Origin: an uncultured Bacteroidota bacterium
Lineage (GTDB): Bacteria; Bacteroidota; Bacteroidia; Bacteroidales; P3
Direction of reading: 5' to 3'
DNA: 64,000 nucleotides
NCBI GenBank assembly: GCA_902791695.1
Contig: CADAWR010000002.1
Coordinates: 62,001-126,000, forward strand
Position 1 is the first letter of the stretch. Every line of letters begins with the position of its first letter. The translations under genes and the position numbers were made by a program. Under the pieces are notes generated by a model. It did not search any database and was not told the origin of the DNA. It worked only from the letters and a program-made list of their open reading frames with translations. This document shows, one piece after another, positions 52,502 through 61,430 of the stretch.

Positions 52502-54610
52502 TTATTTCTTGAGCCACTGGTCGAACCAGTCGATGAAGTTGCGGTGCCAGAGGAGGCTGTTCTGGGGCTTGAGCACCCAGTGGGTCTCGTCGGGGAAGTA
52601 GAGGTAGCGGCTGGGGATGCGGCGCATCTGGGCGGCGTTGTAGGCTGCCATGCCCTGCGAAGCCACAATACGGAAGTCGAACTCGCTATGGATTACGCAG
52701 ATGGGCGTGTTCCATTCACCCACATAGAGGTGGGGCGAGAAGGACATGCTCTTCTTGATTTTGGGGTTCTTGTCGCGCTCCCAGTAGGGGCCGCCGAGGT
52801 CCCAGTTCTCGAACCACATCTCTTCGGTCTCGAGGTACTGCTGCTCGAAGTTGAACATGCCGTTGTGGGCGAGGAAGGCCTTGAAGCGGCGGCCCTCGTC
52901 GTAGCCCTTGACGTCGTGGTTGTGGCCGGCGAGCCAGTAGATGCTGAAGCCGCCGAAGGAGGCGCCGCAGGCGCCGATGCGCTCACGGTCGATCTGCTTG
53001 AAGTTGTTGGCGAAATAGTCGGTGGCGGCCATGTAGTCCTGCATGCAGAGTCCGCCGTAGTCGCCGCTGATTTCCTCGAGCCACTCCATGCCGAAGCCGG
53101 GGACGCCGCGGCGGTTGGGGGCGATGACGAAGTAGCCGGCGCCTGACATGACCTCGAAGTTCCAGCGGGTGCTCCAGAACTGGCTTACGATGCTCTGGGG
53201 GCCACCCTCGCAGAAGAGCAGCGCGGGATAGGTCTTGGTGCTGTCGTAGTCGTAGGGGTAGATGAGCCATGTGAGCATATCCTTGCCGTCGACGGTTTTC
53301 ACCCAGTAGGGCTCAACTTTGCCCATGCGCACCTGGTTGAGGGTTTCGTCGTTGAAGGTGCTGATTTTCTTGCCTTCCGACTTGTCGTCGCTCAGGTTGT
53401 AGGCATAGAGGGTGGCGGGATACTGCATCGACACCTGCGAGGCGACGATGGTGTTGCCGTTGAGCTGGAAGCCGTTGACATCGTGCTGACCGGCAGTTAT
53501 CTGGCGGATGGCTTTGCTCTCGCGGTTGAAGGCAAAGACTTCGAGGGTGCCGCGGTACATGACCACAGCCACCAGTTCCTTGTCGTCGTTGCTCCAGCTG
53601 ATGCCGCTGACGCCGTAGTCGAACCCGGCGGTGAGGTCTGTCTTCTCGCCGCTCTCAAGGTCCATGACCATAAGGCGCAGTTTGTCGGCTTCGTAGCCCT
53701 CGCGCTCCATGCTTTCCCAAGCAATCATTTTGCCGTCGTGGCTGAAGACGGGGTTCTGGTCGTAGCCCATGATACCCTCGCTGATGTTGCGGGTCTCGCC
53801 AGTTTCGATGTTATAGATGTAGATGTCGCTGTTGGTGGACATGGCGTAGTCGTAGCCGGTCTTCTTGCGGCAGGTGTAGGCGACGGTTTTGCTGTCGGGG
53901 CTGTAGTTGTACTGCTCCGTGCCGCCCCACGGGCGCATGGGGCTCTCGAAGGTGCTGTCGATGATATTGACAACCTTGTCCATCATGGCCTTGCCGTTCT
54001 CCAGCGGGGCATAGAATATCTGCGGGATTTCGTCAACCCAGTTGTCCCAGTGGCGGTACATCAGGTTCTCGTTGATGCGGCCGGTAGTCTTGTCGAGGCC
54101 GGCGTAAAGCTTGTTGAGATGTTCGGGGCGCTCGACGGGGATGGTGCTGATGTAGACAAGCGACTTGCCGTCGGGAGCCACCTTGAAGCCCTCGAAGCCG
54201 CGCTCGCACTCAGCCACGACGGTCTCCTTGTTGGTCTGGAGGTTCATGGAAAGGATCTGGGCTCCGCGGCAGAACATGATGGTGTTGTTGTCATACCACA
54301 CGGGGTTGAACTCGCTCTGCGCAGTGGTGGTCAGGCGTGCAGCCTCGCCGCCATCGGTAGCCATCACGTACAGCTCGGCGTTGTTTTTGTTCTGCTCCAT
54401 GTCGGTGTAGCGCAGGGTGTAAAGCACCTGGCTGCCGTCGGGGCTGACGGCATATTCGCTCATCACGCCGAGGCTCCACATCACCTCGGGGGTAAAGCGG
54501 CCGTCGACAACATTGACATCGGGCTTGCCGATAACATTCTCAGCCTCTTTGGGCTCGCAGGCGGCGAAGCAGAGGGCTCCAGCCGCCAAATAAAGTAGTG
54601 TTTTCTTCAT
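52502..54610 (-). CDS. S9-family serine peptidase, lipoprotein
   Basis: 702 residues. The signal ends with the lipobox FAAC. The N-terminal part forms a beta-propeller (about 40-430); the C-terminal alpha/beta hydrolase has the nucleophile in GACGASFGGFS, an aspartate in HSEFDFRIVA and the histidine in DETHWVL. It is a dipeptidyl- or acylaminoacyl-peptidase type enzyme facing the periplasm or cell surface. It is the last gene of the six-gene minus-strand operon beginning at 58558, three bases after the preceding lipoprotein gene. Confidence 0.92.
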   Translation of the reverse strand: MKKTLLYLAAGALCFAACEPKEAENVIGKPDVNVVDGRFTPEVMWSLGVMSEYAVSPDGSQVLYTLRYTDMEQNKNNAELYVMATDGGEAARLTTTAQSEFNPVWYDNNTIMFCRGAQILSMNLQTNKETVVAECERGFEGFKVAPDGKSLVYISTIPVERPEHLNKLYAGLDKTTGRINENLMYRHWDNWVDEIPQIFYAPLENGKAMMDKVVNIIDSTFESPMRPWGGTEQYNYSPDSKTVAYTCRKKTGYDYAMSTNSDIYIYNIETGETRNISEGIMGYDQNPVFSHDGKMIAWESMEREGYEADKLRLMVMDLESGEKTDLTAGFDYGVSGISWSNDDKELVAVVMYRGTLEVFAFNRESKAIRQITAGQHDVNGFQLNGNTIVASQVSMQYPATLYAYNLSDDKSEGKKISTFNDETLNQVRMGKVEPYWVKTVDGKDMLTWLIYPYDYDSTKTYPALLFCEGGPQSIVSQFWSTRWNFEVMSGAGYFVIAPNRRGVPGFGMEWLEEISGDYGGLCMQDYMAATDYFANNFKQIDRERIGACGASFGGFSIYWLAGHNHDVKGYDEGRRFKAFLAHNGMFNFEQQYLETEEMWFENWDLGGPYWERDKNPKIKKSMSFSPHLYVGEWNTPICVIHSEFDFRIVASQGMAAYNAAQMRRIPSRYLYFPDETHWVLKPQNSLLWHRNFIDWFDQWLKK

Positions 54611-54613
54611 ATG

Positions 54614-55501
54614 TTATTTATTTGTTTCCGTGTCCTGGTTTTTCCTTTGCAGCTCTTCCTTCGTCTTCATGGGCGTGCGTATGTCGACCCTGAAGAAGTT
54701 GTAGGCTGAGTGGCCGGGCTCTATGATATTTATAAACTCCGTATCCTCGGGCAACGCCTCGAATGTCAACGAATAGTGCAGAACGTCGTAACCGCCCTGA
54801 TTGTTGGCGAAGTGTGTCTTGTCGGGATACAGCGCAATGCCCTCGTGGTCCTTGAGCATGTATTTCTTGTCGGTGGCGCAATCTTCGACGTACACTTCCG
54901 GCATGATGAAGATGCCGTCGTCCACTACCGGGCGGCGGTCTGGGGTGCGCTTGCGGTACAGGAAGTACACCGTCACTTTTTTGCGCTCCACCTCAACCTT
55001 CTCTATGGTTACATACTCGGCAAAGGGTGACTTGGCGTCGAAATAGGGGTAGTCTATCGTACGGGGAACTCTGGGCTTAACCTTGCTTGGCATACGTATG
55101 TCTTCCGGTTTGGGTATTTGTACCTTTTGCGGCTCTTTGGTGCGCTCACGTTCAAAGTCGCTGTCGACAGCATAGCACTTCATCGAGGCGTCGAGTGAAA
55201 AGGTGATGCCACCGCGTGGCGTCCCCTCTATCTTGGTGGCACGGTTGCGCACATTGTATTGGCGATAGAGGCCTGCGGCCTGTGTGCCGCTGAGGGTCAC
55301 CGAGTTGTAGGCCATCTTGGAACCTTCCATGCCGTCCTGCATGGTTGCATCGGGGCGCCCGAAGTCTGCCACTATCTCGTAGTAACTCTTGCCAATATAG
55401 ACATCCTCCAGGTCGCGGTCGGCTGACACATAGCGACTACCGCCGCATGCTGTGGCGAGCAGTGCCCCTACAAACAATATTGATAATAGTTTAGTCTTCA
55501 T
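54614..55501 (-). CDS. Lipoprotein of unknown function
   Basis: 295 residues. A signal with lipobox ATAC is followed by DLEDVYIGKSYYEIVADFGRPDATMQDG in part, which resembles the small SmpA/BamE-like 'how the gene product limits' fold, though this is only a shape match. The rest is beta-rich with no recognised domain. The ATG overlaps the MORN-gene stop (ATGA), and the S9 peptidase follows after three bases, so the three are translated as a block. An envelope role is inferred from context. Confidence 0.75.
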   Translation of the reverse strand: MKTKLLSILFVGALLATACGGSRYVSADRDLEDVYIGKSYYEIVADFGRPDATMQDGMEGSKMAYNSVTLSGTQAAGLYRQYNVRNRATKIEGTPRGGITFSLDASMKCYAVDSDFERERTKEPQKVQIPKPEDIRMPSKVKPRVPRTIDYPYFDAKSPFAEYVTIEKVEVERKKVTVYFLYRKRTPDRRPVVDDGIFIMPEVYVEDCATDKKYMLKDHEGIALYPDKTHFANNQGGYDVLHYSLTFEALPEDTEFINIIEPGHSAYNFFRVDIRTPMKTKEELQRKNQDTETNK

Positions 55502-56199
55502 TCTTCAACGAATTTACCTGCTTTGAATGTACCTTTCAGCTGTGTGCCGTCTGGAGCGACATAGGTTCCTTGGCCTTGAAACTGGTCGTTGTACCACATG
55601 CCTTCATAGCGGCCGCCGTCAGCAAAGCGGCATGTTCCTTGTCCTTCGCGATGGTCATTCACCCAGTTGCCGGTGTAGGTGGTGCCGTCTTTGAAGGTGA
55701 TGGTCCCCTGCCCCATCATGTGGCCCATAGAAAAAGTTCCCTCGTATCGGTCACCATTGGCCCACACTTTGACACCCTGGCCATGAGGGGCGCCGTTGAG
55801 GAAGGGGCCGTCATAGCGTGTGCCGTCGGGCCAAGTCAAGTTGCCCGTACCGGTGCCCATGGCGGTCCAGTCGCCCTCCATCACGTTGCCGTTGGGGAAG
55901 CGGAAGACGCCATGCCCTTTGATATAGTTCTTGTGCCACTGGCCACTGTACACCAGGCCGTTGGCCCATGTATATGTGCCTTCGCCGTCCTGCATGCCTT
56001 TCTTCCACATGCCGTCATAGCGGTCGCCGTTGGGCCATGTCATAAGGCCTTTGCCCTCAATCTTGCCCTTACCGCTGCGCTGTCCGGTGTACACGCGCCC
56101 GTCATCGTATGTTGTTGTCTCCACTACCTGCGCACTCACCGCTGCCGACAGCAACAGCATGGTGCCGATAGCCATGGTTGTTCTAATGAATCTTTTCAT
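55498..56199 (-). CDS. Exported MORN-repeat protein
   Basis: 233 residues with a signal peptide ending near VSAQ. Eight or so MORN repeats of about 23 residues follow (for example GLMTWPNGDRYDGMWKKG, GTYTWANGLVYSGQWHKN). These repeats form an elongated beta-hairpin sheet often used in scaffolding. It is 12 bases downstream of the glycosyltransferase gene and overlaps the following lipoprotein gene by four bases. A partner is not identifiable from sequence. Confidence 0.88.
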   Translation of the reverse strand: MKRFIRTTMAIGTMLLLSAAVSAQVVETTTYDDGRVYTGQRSGKGKIEGKGLMTWPNGDRYDGMWKKGMQDGEGTYTWANGLVYSGQWHKNYIKGHGVFRFPNGNVMEGDWTAMGTGTGNLTWPDGTRYDGPFLNGAPHGQGVKVWANGDRYEGTFSMGHMMGQGTITFKDGTTYTGNWVNDHREGQGTCRFADGGRYEGMWYNDQFQGQGTYVAPDGTQLKGTFKAGKFVEE

Positions 56200-56211
56200 A
56201 ATAATTATGTT

Positions 56212-57114
56212 TTAATTATTATAATGCAATTGTTTAATAAATAGCCCCAACTTATAGAAACTGAATTGTTTGAGACTAATACCTTTACCGCTGACAAAGT
56301 GGTTTTCCATAGGGGTTTTGAACATCTTGAAGAAGAAGTACACCACCCCCTGCAAACCCATGCGCCGCACACGGCTGTAGGTGCTCAGCAACTTCACGCT
56401 CTCGCAGAAGCGCTGGTCCTCCCACATGCGGTCGTATATTTCCGCTAGGTTCTCCACGGCCTCAACGGTCTTGTGCAAGAACTCGGCGTTCTCCTCCACG
56501 TCACCGTTGACAACCGGATTGTCAATGTGCCTTATAGGTATGCGACGTTGCTCCAGCTGATATCCGAAGAGGGTGTCCTCATGTCCGTATTTTGTGATGC
56601 TCTCGTCGAAGCGTATGCGCTCCAGCACATCGCGCCTAACCATGAAGTTGCTGGTCTGGAACGAGCGGTAGGGATGCTGCATACGCACCTCCATGGGCTG
56701 GCTTTCCACCTTGGAGCCATACAGGTAGCGCAGACGATGCCCGGCGTCGTTGTCGGCCTCGTCGTATACACGGCCGCCAACCACCACTGAAGGGTTGGTT
56801 GCCATCGTTTTGTTATACTTGCTGAGGAACTGTTCCGGCACATGCGAGTCACAGTCGAGGAACAACAGATAGTCACCCTTGGTATACTTCAAGAATAGAT
56901 TACGTATGCGCGCGCGCCCAACATTCGTCTTCAACTGCACCAATGTAGCCATCTCGGCGATACCTTTATTCTGGTTCACATAGTAGCTCGATGAGTGGTC
57001 GTCGATACACACAATCTCATAATCCTCCTTGTCCGCACTGGCGGTCTGCGTACTCAGACGCCGCACAAGCGGATATGCATAATGATTATATATTGGTATA
57101 CAGATTGATATCAT
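56212..57114 (-). CDS. Family 2 glycosyltransferase
   Basis: 300 residues. The GT2 (GT-A) fold is clear: SICIPIYNHYAYPLVR at the start, CIDDHSS, the DxD-type metal site in LFLDCDSHVP, and a later GHEDTLFGYQLEQRRI acceptor-site segment. A C-terminal helix rich in aromatics suggests membrane contact. It transfers a sugar to an unknown acceptor. The ATG overlaps the MBL-fold gene stop (ATGA). Confidence 0.9.
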   Translation of the reverse strand: MISICIPIYNHYAYPLVRRLSTQTASADKEDYEIVCIDDHSSSYYVNQNKGIAEMATLVQLKTNVGRARIRNLFLKYTKGDYLLFLDCDSHVPEQFLSKYNKTMATNPSVVVGGRVYDEADNDAGHRLRYLYGSKVESQPMEVRMQHPYRSFQTSNFMVRRDVLERIRFDESITKYGHEDTLFGYQLEQRRIPIRHIDNPVVNGDVEENAEFLHKTVEAVENLAEIYDRMWEDQRFCESVKLLSTYSRVRRMGLQGVVYFFFKMFKTPMENHFVSGKGISLKQFSFYKLGLFIKQLHYNN

Positions 57115-57869
57115 ATTTCAACTGTTAGTCTGTCATAAGCCAGCTCCACCCCCTCCGGCAACTCCGCCGACACCTCGGCATGCAGCCCCATCTCATGGCT
57201 CATGTGTGTCAGGTAGGCTCGCTCCGGCCCCACCCTCTCTATCACTTCCAACGCTTCGGGGAGGCAATAGTGCGAAAAGTGCTTTGCTTTGCGCAATGCG
57301 TTTATCACCAGCACTTTCACCCCCTGCAGTTTTTCAATCTCCTCCGGCGCAATATGGTTGGCGTCGGTTATGTATGCCACATCGCCAATCCTGTAGCCCA
57401 GCACCGGCAGGTCTTTGTGCATTGCTTTTATCGGTGTCACCTCAAGCCCTGCCGCCATAAACTGTCCCGTAACGGTGTGCAGCTCTGCCTCGGGCAGCCC
57501 GGGGTACTCGTGCGGCTCGAAGATGTAGTGGTAGTCACGCTCTATCGCTACCCGTGCCTCGGCGTTTAGGAATACATCCATCTTCCTATGCTGCACATAG
57601 TTAAAGGACCTTATATCATCTAATCCTGCAACATGGTCGCGATGGGCGTGCGTTATCAGTATGGCGTCTATGTGGTCTACCTGTTCGCGCAGCATCTGCT
57701 GGCGGAAATCCGGCCCGATATCGAAGAGGATGTTTTTGTCGCCTACCGACAGCAGGGCCGATGTACGAAGACGCGTGTCCCGCTCGTCGGACGAGCGGCA
57801 CACGCTGCAGCGGCATGCAATAACCGGCACCCCCTGCGAAGTTCCCGTACCCAAAAAAGTCAATCTCAT
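57111..57869 (-). CDS. MBL-fold metallohydrolase (PhnP-like)
   Basis: 252 residues. The metal motif HAHRDH is in LITHAHRDHVAGLDDIR, with later metal ligands in ITDANH and LTHMSHEMG. The CRCSVCRS cysteine cluster near residue 20 is typical of the PhnP/cyclic-phosphodiesterase subgroup. No phosphonate genes are near, so phosphodiesterase activity on an unknown substrate is the safest reading. Its start overlaps the regulator stop by four bases. Confidence 0.9.
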   Translation of the reverse strand: MRLTFLGTGTSQGVPVIACRCSVCRSSDERDTRLRTSALLSVGDKNILFDIGPDFRQQMLREQVDHIDAILITHAHRDHVAGLDDIRSFNYVQHRKMDVFLNAEARVAIERDYHYIFEPHEYPGLPEAELHTVTGQFMAAGLEVTPIKAMHKDLPVLGYRIGDVAYITDANHIAPEEIEKLQGVKVLVINALRKAKHFSHYCLPEALEVIERVGPERAYLTHMSHEMGLHAEVSAELPEGVELAYDRLTVEI

Positions 57870-58558
57870 TCCTTACGCGTCAGCTTGAAGCCCACGCCGT
57901 GGACATTGACAATCTCCACACTCGGGTCTGCCTTGAGGTATTTACGCAACTTGGTGATATACACATCCATGGAACGCGCGGCGAAGTAGCTGTCGTCCTT
58001 CCAAATCTTCTGCAGACAGGTGTTACGGTCCACCAGCTGTCCGAAGTTGATGGCAAACATGCGCAGCAGGTCACATTCCTTGGCGGTCAGGCGCTGAATG
58101 TCGTCGCCGAGCACCAGTGTCTGGTGAGCATAGTCGAAGGTGAAGTCGCCGATTTTGAACACGTTCTTGTCGGGGCGGTCCTCGTTGAACGAGCGGCGCA
58201 TGGTGGCGTTAAGGCGAGCCAGAAGCTCCTCCATGCTGAAAGGTTTGGTGATATAATCGTCGGCGCCGATTTCGAAGCCTTTGAGCTTATCAGCCTCCAG
58301 ATTCTTGGCAGTAAGGAAGATAAGCGGTACTTTCTTGTCCACCTTGCGTATTTCCTTGGCGACGGTGAAACCGTCTTTGACAGGCATCATCACGTCGAGG
58401 ATGCAGGCGTCCACGTCCTCCTCCTCAAACATATTCGTGGCTTCTTCGCCGTCCTTGGCCCACACCACAGTGTAGCCTTTCTGCGTCAGATAAGCTTTCA
58501 GGATTGTGCCCAGGTTGGGGTCGTCCTCTGCTACCAGAAGTTTAATTCCGAGGTTCAT
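57866..58558 (-). CDS. OmpR-family response regulator (RprY-like)
   Basis: 230 residues. The receiver domain (about 1-120) has the acidic pocket in VAEDDPNLG, the phospho-acceptor aspartate in ACILDVMMP and the conserved lysine in ITKPFS. A winged-helix DNA-binding domain follows, with ARSMDVYITKLRKYLK. No histidine kinase gene is adjacent, so the partner lies elsewhere. I use the ATG at 58558; an in-frame ATG at 58627 would add 23 residues with no homology. First gene of the operon down to the S9 peptidase. Confidence 0.88.
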   Translation of the reverse strand: MNLGIKLLVAEDDPNLGTILKAYLTQKGYTVVWAKDGEEATNMFEEEDVDACILDVMMPVKDGFTVAKEIRKVDKKVPLIFLTAKNLEADKLKGFEIGADDYITKPFSMEELLARLNATMRRSFNEDRPDKNVFKIGDFTFDYAHQTLVLGDDIQRLTAKECDLLRMFAINFGQLVDRNTCLQKIWKDDSYFAARSMDVYITKLRKYLKADPSVEIVNVHGVGFKLTRKE

Positions 58559-58724
58559 AGTATTAGATGTTTGATACTTTGATACTTCCGTCAAATCGAC
58601 ACAAGGTCTCATTGACTCTTTTTTCATCTATTTTGTACAACAATAACAGCGGATATTGCATTTTATTGTGCGAAATGTTAAATTTTTTTTGTTAATACGC
58701 CCCCTGTCTCCCCACTGCACCTCC

Positions 58725-58820
58725 TCCGTACCCGCTCCGTACCCGCTCCGACTGTTCACCGGTTGTTTAACGGTTTTTTGTCGGAGGAAAGTCGGAGGGG
58801 GGACGGAGCGGGGACGGAGC
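58725..58820. repeat. Modular palindromic repeat, short subtype, copy 6 (divergent regulator/DHH gap)
   Basis: Two direct units TCCGTACCCGC lead to a hairpin with stem CTCCGAC/GTCGGAG around TGTTCACCGGT and TGTTTAACGGT modules. GTCGGAGG, GGACGGAGCG and GGGACGGAGC complete an imperfect right arm. The rest of the gap (58559-58920) holds only a promoter box and no gene. Confidence 0.82.
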
Positions 58821-58867
58821 AATATGGGTTTTCTTTCAACAAAATAATATATATAAAGTTTTTTATG

Positions 58868-58876
58868 TATATTTGC
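58868..58876 (+). promoter_or_regulatory. -7 promoter box for the DHH-FKBP gene
   Basis: TATATTTGC, 45 bases before the preferred ATG at 58921. Confidence 0.7.
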
Positions 58877-58920
58877 AATGCGTTTCTGCGATGCTGAAAC
58901 GCTGTAATGCATTGTGTCAC

Positions 58921-60483
58921 ATGCAGATTGAGACGACATACAGGGCTGTGTTCGACAGTGAGTGGGACCTTGGCGCCGTGCGTGGCGCCATAGAGAGCGC
59001 CCGTCACGTGGTGCTGGTGGCCCACCAGAACGCCGACGGCGATGCCGTGGGTTCGGTGCTGGGCATGTGGCATCTGTTAAGGGCTGCGTTTCATGAAACG
59101 CCGGTACAGATTACGGCGATGCTGCCCGACGGTGTGCCGATGGACCTTGACTGGCTGCCTGGCGCCGAGCATATCCTGAGCGGGAAGACGCAGTACGACG
59201 CCTGCAGCAAGGCGACAGCGGAGGCCGACCTGGTGGTTTTGCTCGACCTCAACACGGTGGAGCGCACGGGTGTGCTGGCAGAGTTGCTGAGCAAGAGCGG
59301 CGCACGACAGCTGCTCATTGACCACCACGAGCGTTCGGCCGACGACAGATGCGAAGCGCTGTGTGTGGTGGAACCGCACATATCGAGCACCTGCGAACTG
59401 GTCTACTGGCTGATGCAGCGCGTTTTCGGCGACAGCATCTTCGGCCGCGAGGCAGCCACGTGCCTCTACACGGGCATCTGCACCGACACCGGCACCTTCA
59501 GCTACAGCAACGACCGCCAGAGTGTCTACCTTGCCGCTGCCGCACTGTTGCGCTTCGGCATCGACCCGATGGCCATAAACCGCGAAATCAAAAACGTCTT
59601 CACCGAGGAGCGCCTGCGATTCTTCGGTCACGCTATGGACAGCCTGCTGACGGTGTACCGGGAGCAGGAGGTGGCGCTGATGGTGATACCGGCCAAGGAG
59701 ATGGAGACCTACGGCGTGGAGAGCGCCGACCTTACGGGCCTCATCAACGAGGTGATGAAGCTGCGGGCCGTGGACTGCGGCATACTGATAAGGGAGGAGA
59801 AGGACCGTGTGCGCCTGTCGCTGCGCTCAAAGATGCGCTACGACGTGAACCAGCTGGCGCGCGAACTATTCCCCGTGGGCGGCGGACATGTGCGTGCCGC
59901 CGGCGCCACCAGCCACCAGTCGCTGCACGAGACTGTGAAGACGGTGAAACAGAAACTGGGACTGGCCCTCGCCGCCATCTGCATGATGCTGTGCATAAGC
60001 TGCAACAACGTGCCTGTGGTGGAGACCGGAACCACAGAGGGCAAGGACCTGACCGAGAACCTTATAAATGCCAACCGTTACATTTCGCAGGGCGAGGAGA
60101 CAAGCATAGACTCCTACGCCTCGCGGCGCGGATGGCAGATGACGGTGCTGCCGTGCGGCGCACGCGTGATGATGACCGAAGAGGGCAAGGGGGAGCCGGT
60201 AGCCTACGACGAGACGGTAGTCATCAACTACCGAGTGGAGAACCTCGGCGGTGGGGTGATATACGGCAACACGGAAGACACCGTTGTGGCCGGACGCCTG
60301 GAGCCCACACGCGGACTGGACGCCGCGCTGCTCACCATGAGGCATGGGGACCGGGCGTGGGTGATAGTGCCGTCGGAACTGGCCTACGGAGTTGTGGGCG
60401 ACGGCGACCGCATAGGGACACGGACGGTGCTGGTGTATGATGTGAGAGTGGCTGAGTCTGTGGTTAAAAGAGTGGAAAAATAA
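58921..60483 (+). CDS. DHH-family phosphoesterase fused in frame to an FKBP-type isomerase lipoprotein domain
   Basis: 520 residues. Residues 1-342 are a complete DHH/DHHA1 phosphoesterase of the NrnA kind: H35, D39, D41 (HQNADGD), DHH at 134-136, and C-terminal GGGHVRAAG. NrnA enzymes degrade short oligonucleotides and pAp in the cytoplasm. With no stop codon, the frame continues into KQKLGLALAAICMMLCISC, a normal lipoprotein signal, and an FKBP domain (ETVVINYRV, VPSELAYGVVG). An in-frame GTG at 59944 could start the lipoprotein separately (179 residues). So this is either a true fusion or two overlapping products. Relatives usually encode the two as separate neighbours. Confidence 0.9.
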   Translation: MQIETTYRAVFDSEWDLGAVRGAIESARHVVLVAHQNADGDAVGSVLGMWHLLRAAFHETPVQITAMLPDGVPMDLDWLPGAEHILSGKTQYDACSKATAEADLVVLLDLNTVERTGVLAELLSKSGARQLLIDHHERSADDRCEALCVVEPHISSTCELVYWLMQRVFGDSIFGREAATCLYTGICTDTGTFSYSNDRQSVYLAAAALLRFGIDPMAINREIKNVFTEERLRFFGHAMDSLLTVYREQEVALMVIPAKEMETYGVESADLTGLINEVMKLRAVDCGILIREEKDRVRLSLRSKMRYDVNQLARELFPVGGGHVRAAGATSHQSLHETVKTVKQKLGLALAAICMMLCISCNNVPVVETGTTEGKDLTENLINANRYISQGEETSIDSYASRRGWQMTVLPCGARVMMTEEGKGEPVAYDETVVINYRVENLGGGVIYGNTEDTVVAGRLEPTRGLDAALLTMRHGDRAWVIVPSELAYGVVGDGDRIGTRTVLVYDVRVAESVVKRVEK

Positions 60484-60515
60484 ATGACAAACAAATAAAA
60501 AACAAACAACAGAAA

Positions 60516-61418
60516 ATGAAAAAGACAATCAAAATGGCCGCCATGATTATGGCGGGAGCAGTGGTGCTGGCAGCCTGCAACAGCGGCAAGTTCAAAGACG
60601 CCGGCAACGGCCTGTCGTACAAGTTCGAGAAGCAGAACAAGTCGGCACAGCAGGTGCAGGAAGGCGACGTGCTCGTCGGCGAGATGACCGTCAAATTCGA
60701 CACCACCCAGACTTTCACCAACGTGGGTCACGCCGACCGCATTCTGCAGGCCGACCCCTCGTTCTTCCTCTATGACGCACTGGTGATGATGCACATCGGC
60801 GACAAGGCCGTTCTGGCCTATGAGGCCGATTCGCTGGCAAAGTTCCTCCAGCCCAACCAGATGCCCCCCTACTACGAGAAGGGCAAAGGCATGAAGATCT
60901 ACTACGAGATCTCTCTGCAGGACATCGTCACCAAGGAAGAGCTCGAAGAGGAGCAGAACAACTACATTGCCGAGATGAAAGAGCGCCAGGAGAATGAGCC
61001 CGCCGCCATCGAGGCCTATGTGCGCGACAACAACATCACCGTGAAGCCCAACGACAAGGGTGTCTACGTCATTGTGAAGAAGAGAGGCAACGGCGCCAAG
61101 GTGACCGCCGGCCGCACCGTGGCCATGAACTACACCGGCCGCCTGCTCGACGGCACGATGTTCGACAGTAGCGTGGAGAGCAACGCCATCCAGGGTGGCC
61201 TGCAGCAGCCCGGCCGCACCTACGAGCCCCTGACCTACGTGGTTGGCCAGATGCGCCTCATCCCCGGTTGGGAAGAGAGCGTGATGGGAATGCCCGAAGG
61301 CACTGTGATGCAGGTCGTCATGCCCTCGGCCCAGGCATACGGTCCCCAGGGTGCTGGCAAGGACATCCCCCCCTACTCGCCCCTTGTGTTCGACATCGAG
61401 ATTGTTTCGGTTAAGTAA
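60516..61418 (+). CDS. FKBP-type peptidyl-prolyl isomerase lipoprotein
   Basis: 300 residues. The lipobox is LAAC. The C-terminal domain (about 185-300) is a standard FKBP with VAMNYTGRLLDGTMFDSS, LIPGWEESVMGM and VMPSAQAYGPQG. The N-terminal 120 residues look like a second, degenerate FKBP fold (KFEKQNKSAQQVQEGDVLVGEM). It would help fold proteins in the periplasm. It follows the DHH-FKBP gene after 32 bases and precedes adk by 12. Confidence 0.9.
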   Translation: MKKTIKMAAMIMAGAVVLAACNSGKFKDAGNGLSYKFEKQNKSAQQVQEGDVLVGEMTVKFDTTQTFTNVGHADRILQADPSFFLYDALVMMHIGDKAVLAYEADSLAKFLQPNQMPPYYEKGKGMKIYYEISLQDIVTKEELEEEQNNYIAEMKERQENEPAAIEAYVRDNNITVKPNDKGVYVIVKKRGNGAKVTAGRTVAMNYTGRLLDGTMFDSSVESNAIQGGLQQPGRTYEPLTYVVGQMRLIPGWEESVMGMPEGTVMQVVMPSAQAYGPQGAGKDIPPYSPLVFDIEIVSVK

Positions 61419-61430
61419 AAAAGACAAACA

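Noticed and set aside
58559-58627. Longer N-terminus for the response regulator
   Set aside because: The added residues have no similarity to receiver domains, and the ATG at 58558 gives the standard start MNLGIKLLVAEDD.
58873-58920. ATG at 58873 as the start of the DHH-FKBP gene
   Set aside because: It overlaps the -7 promoter box, so it cannot be in the transcript from that promoter.
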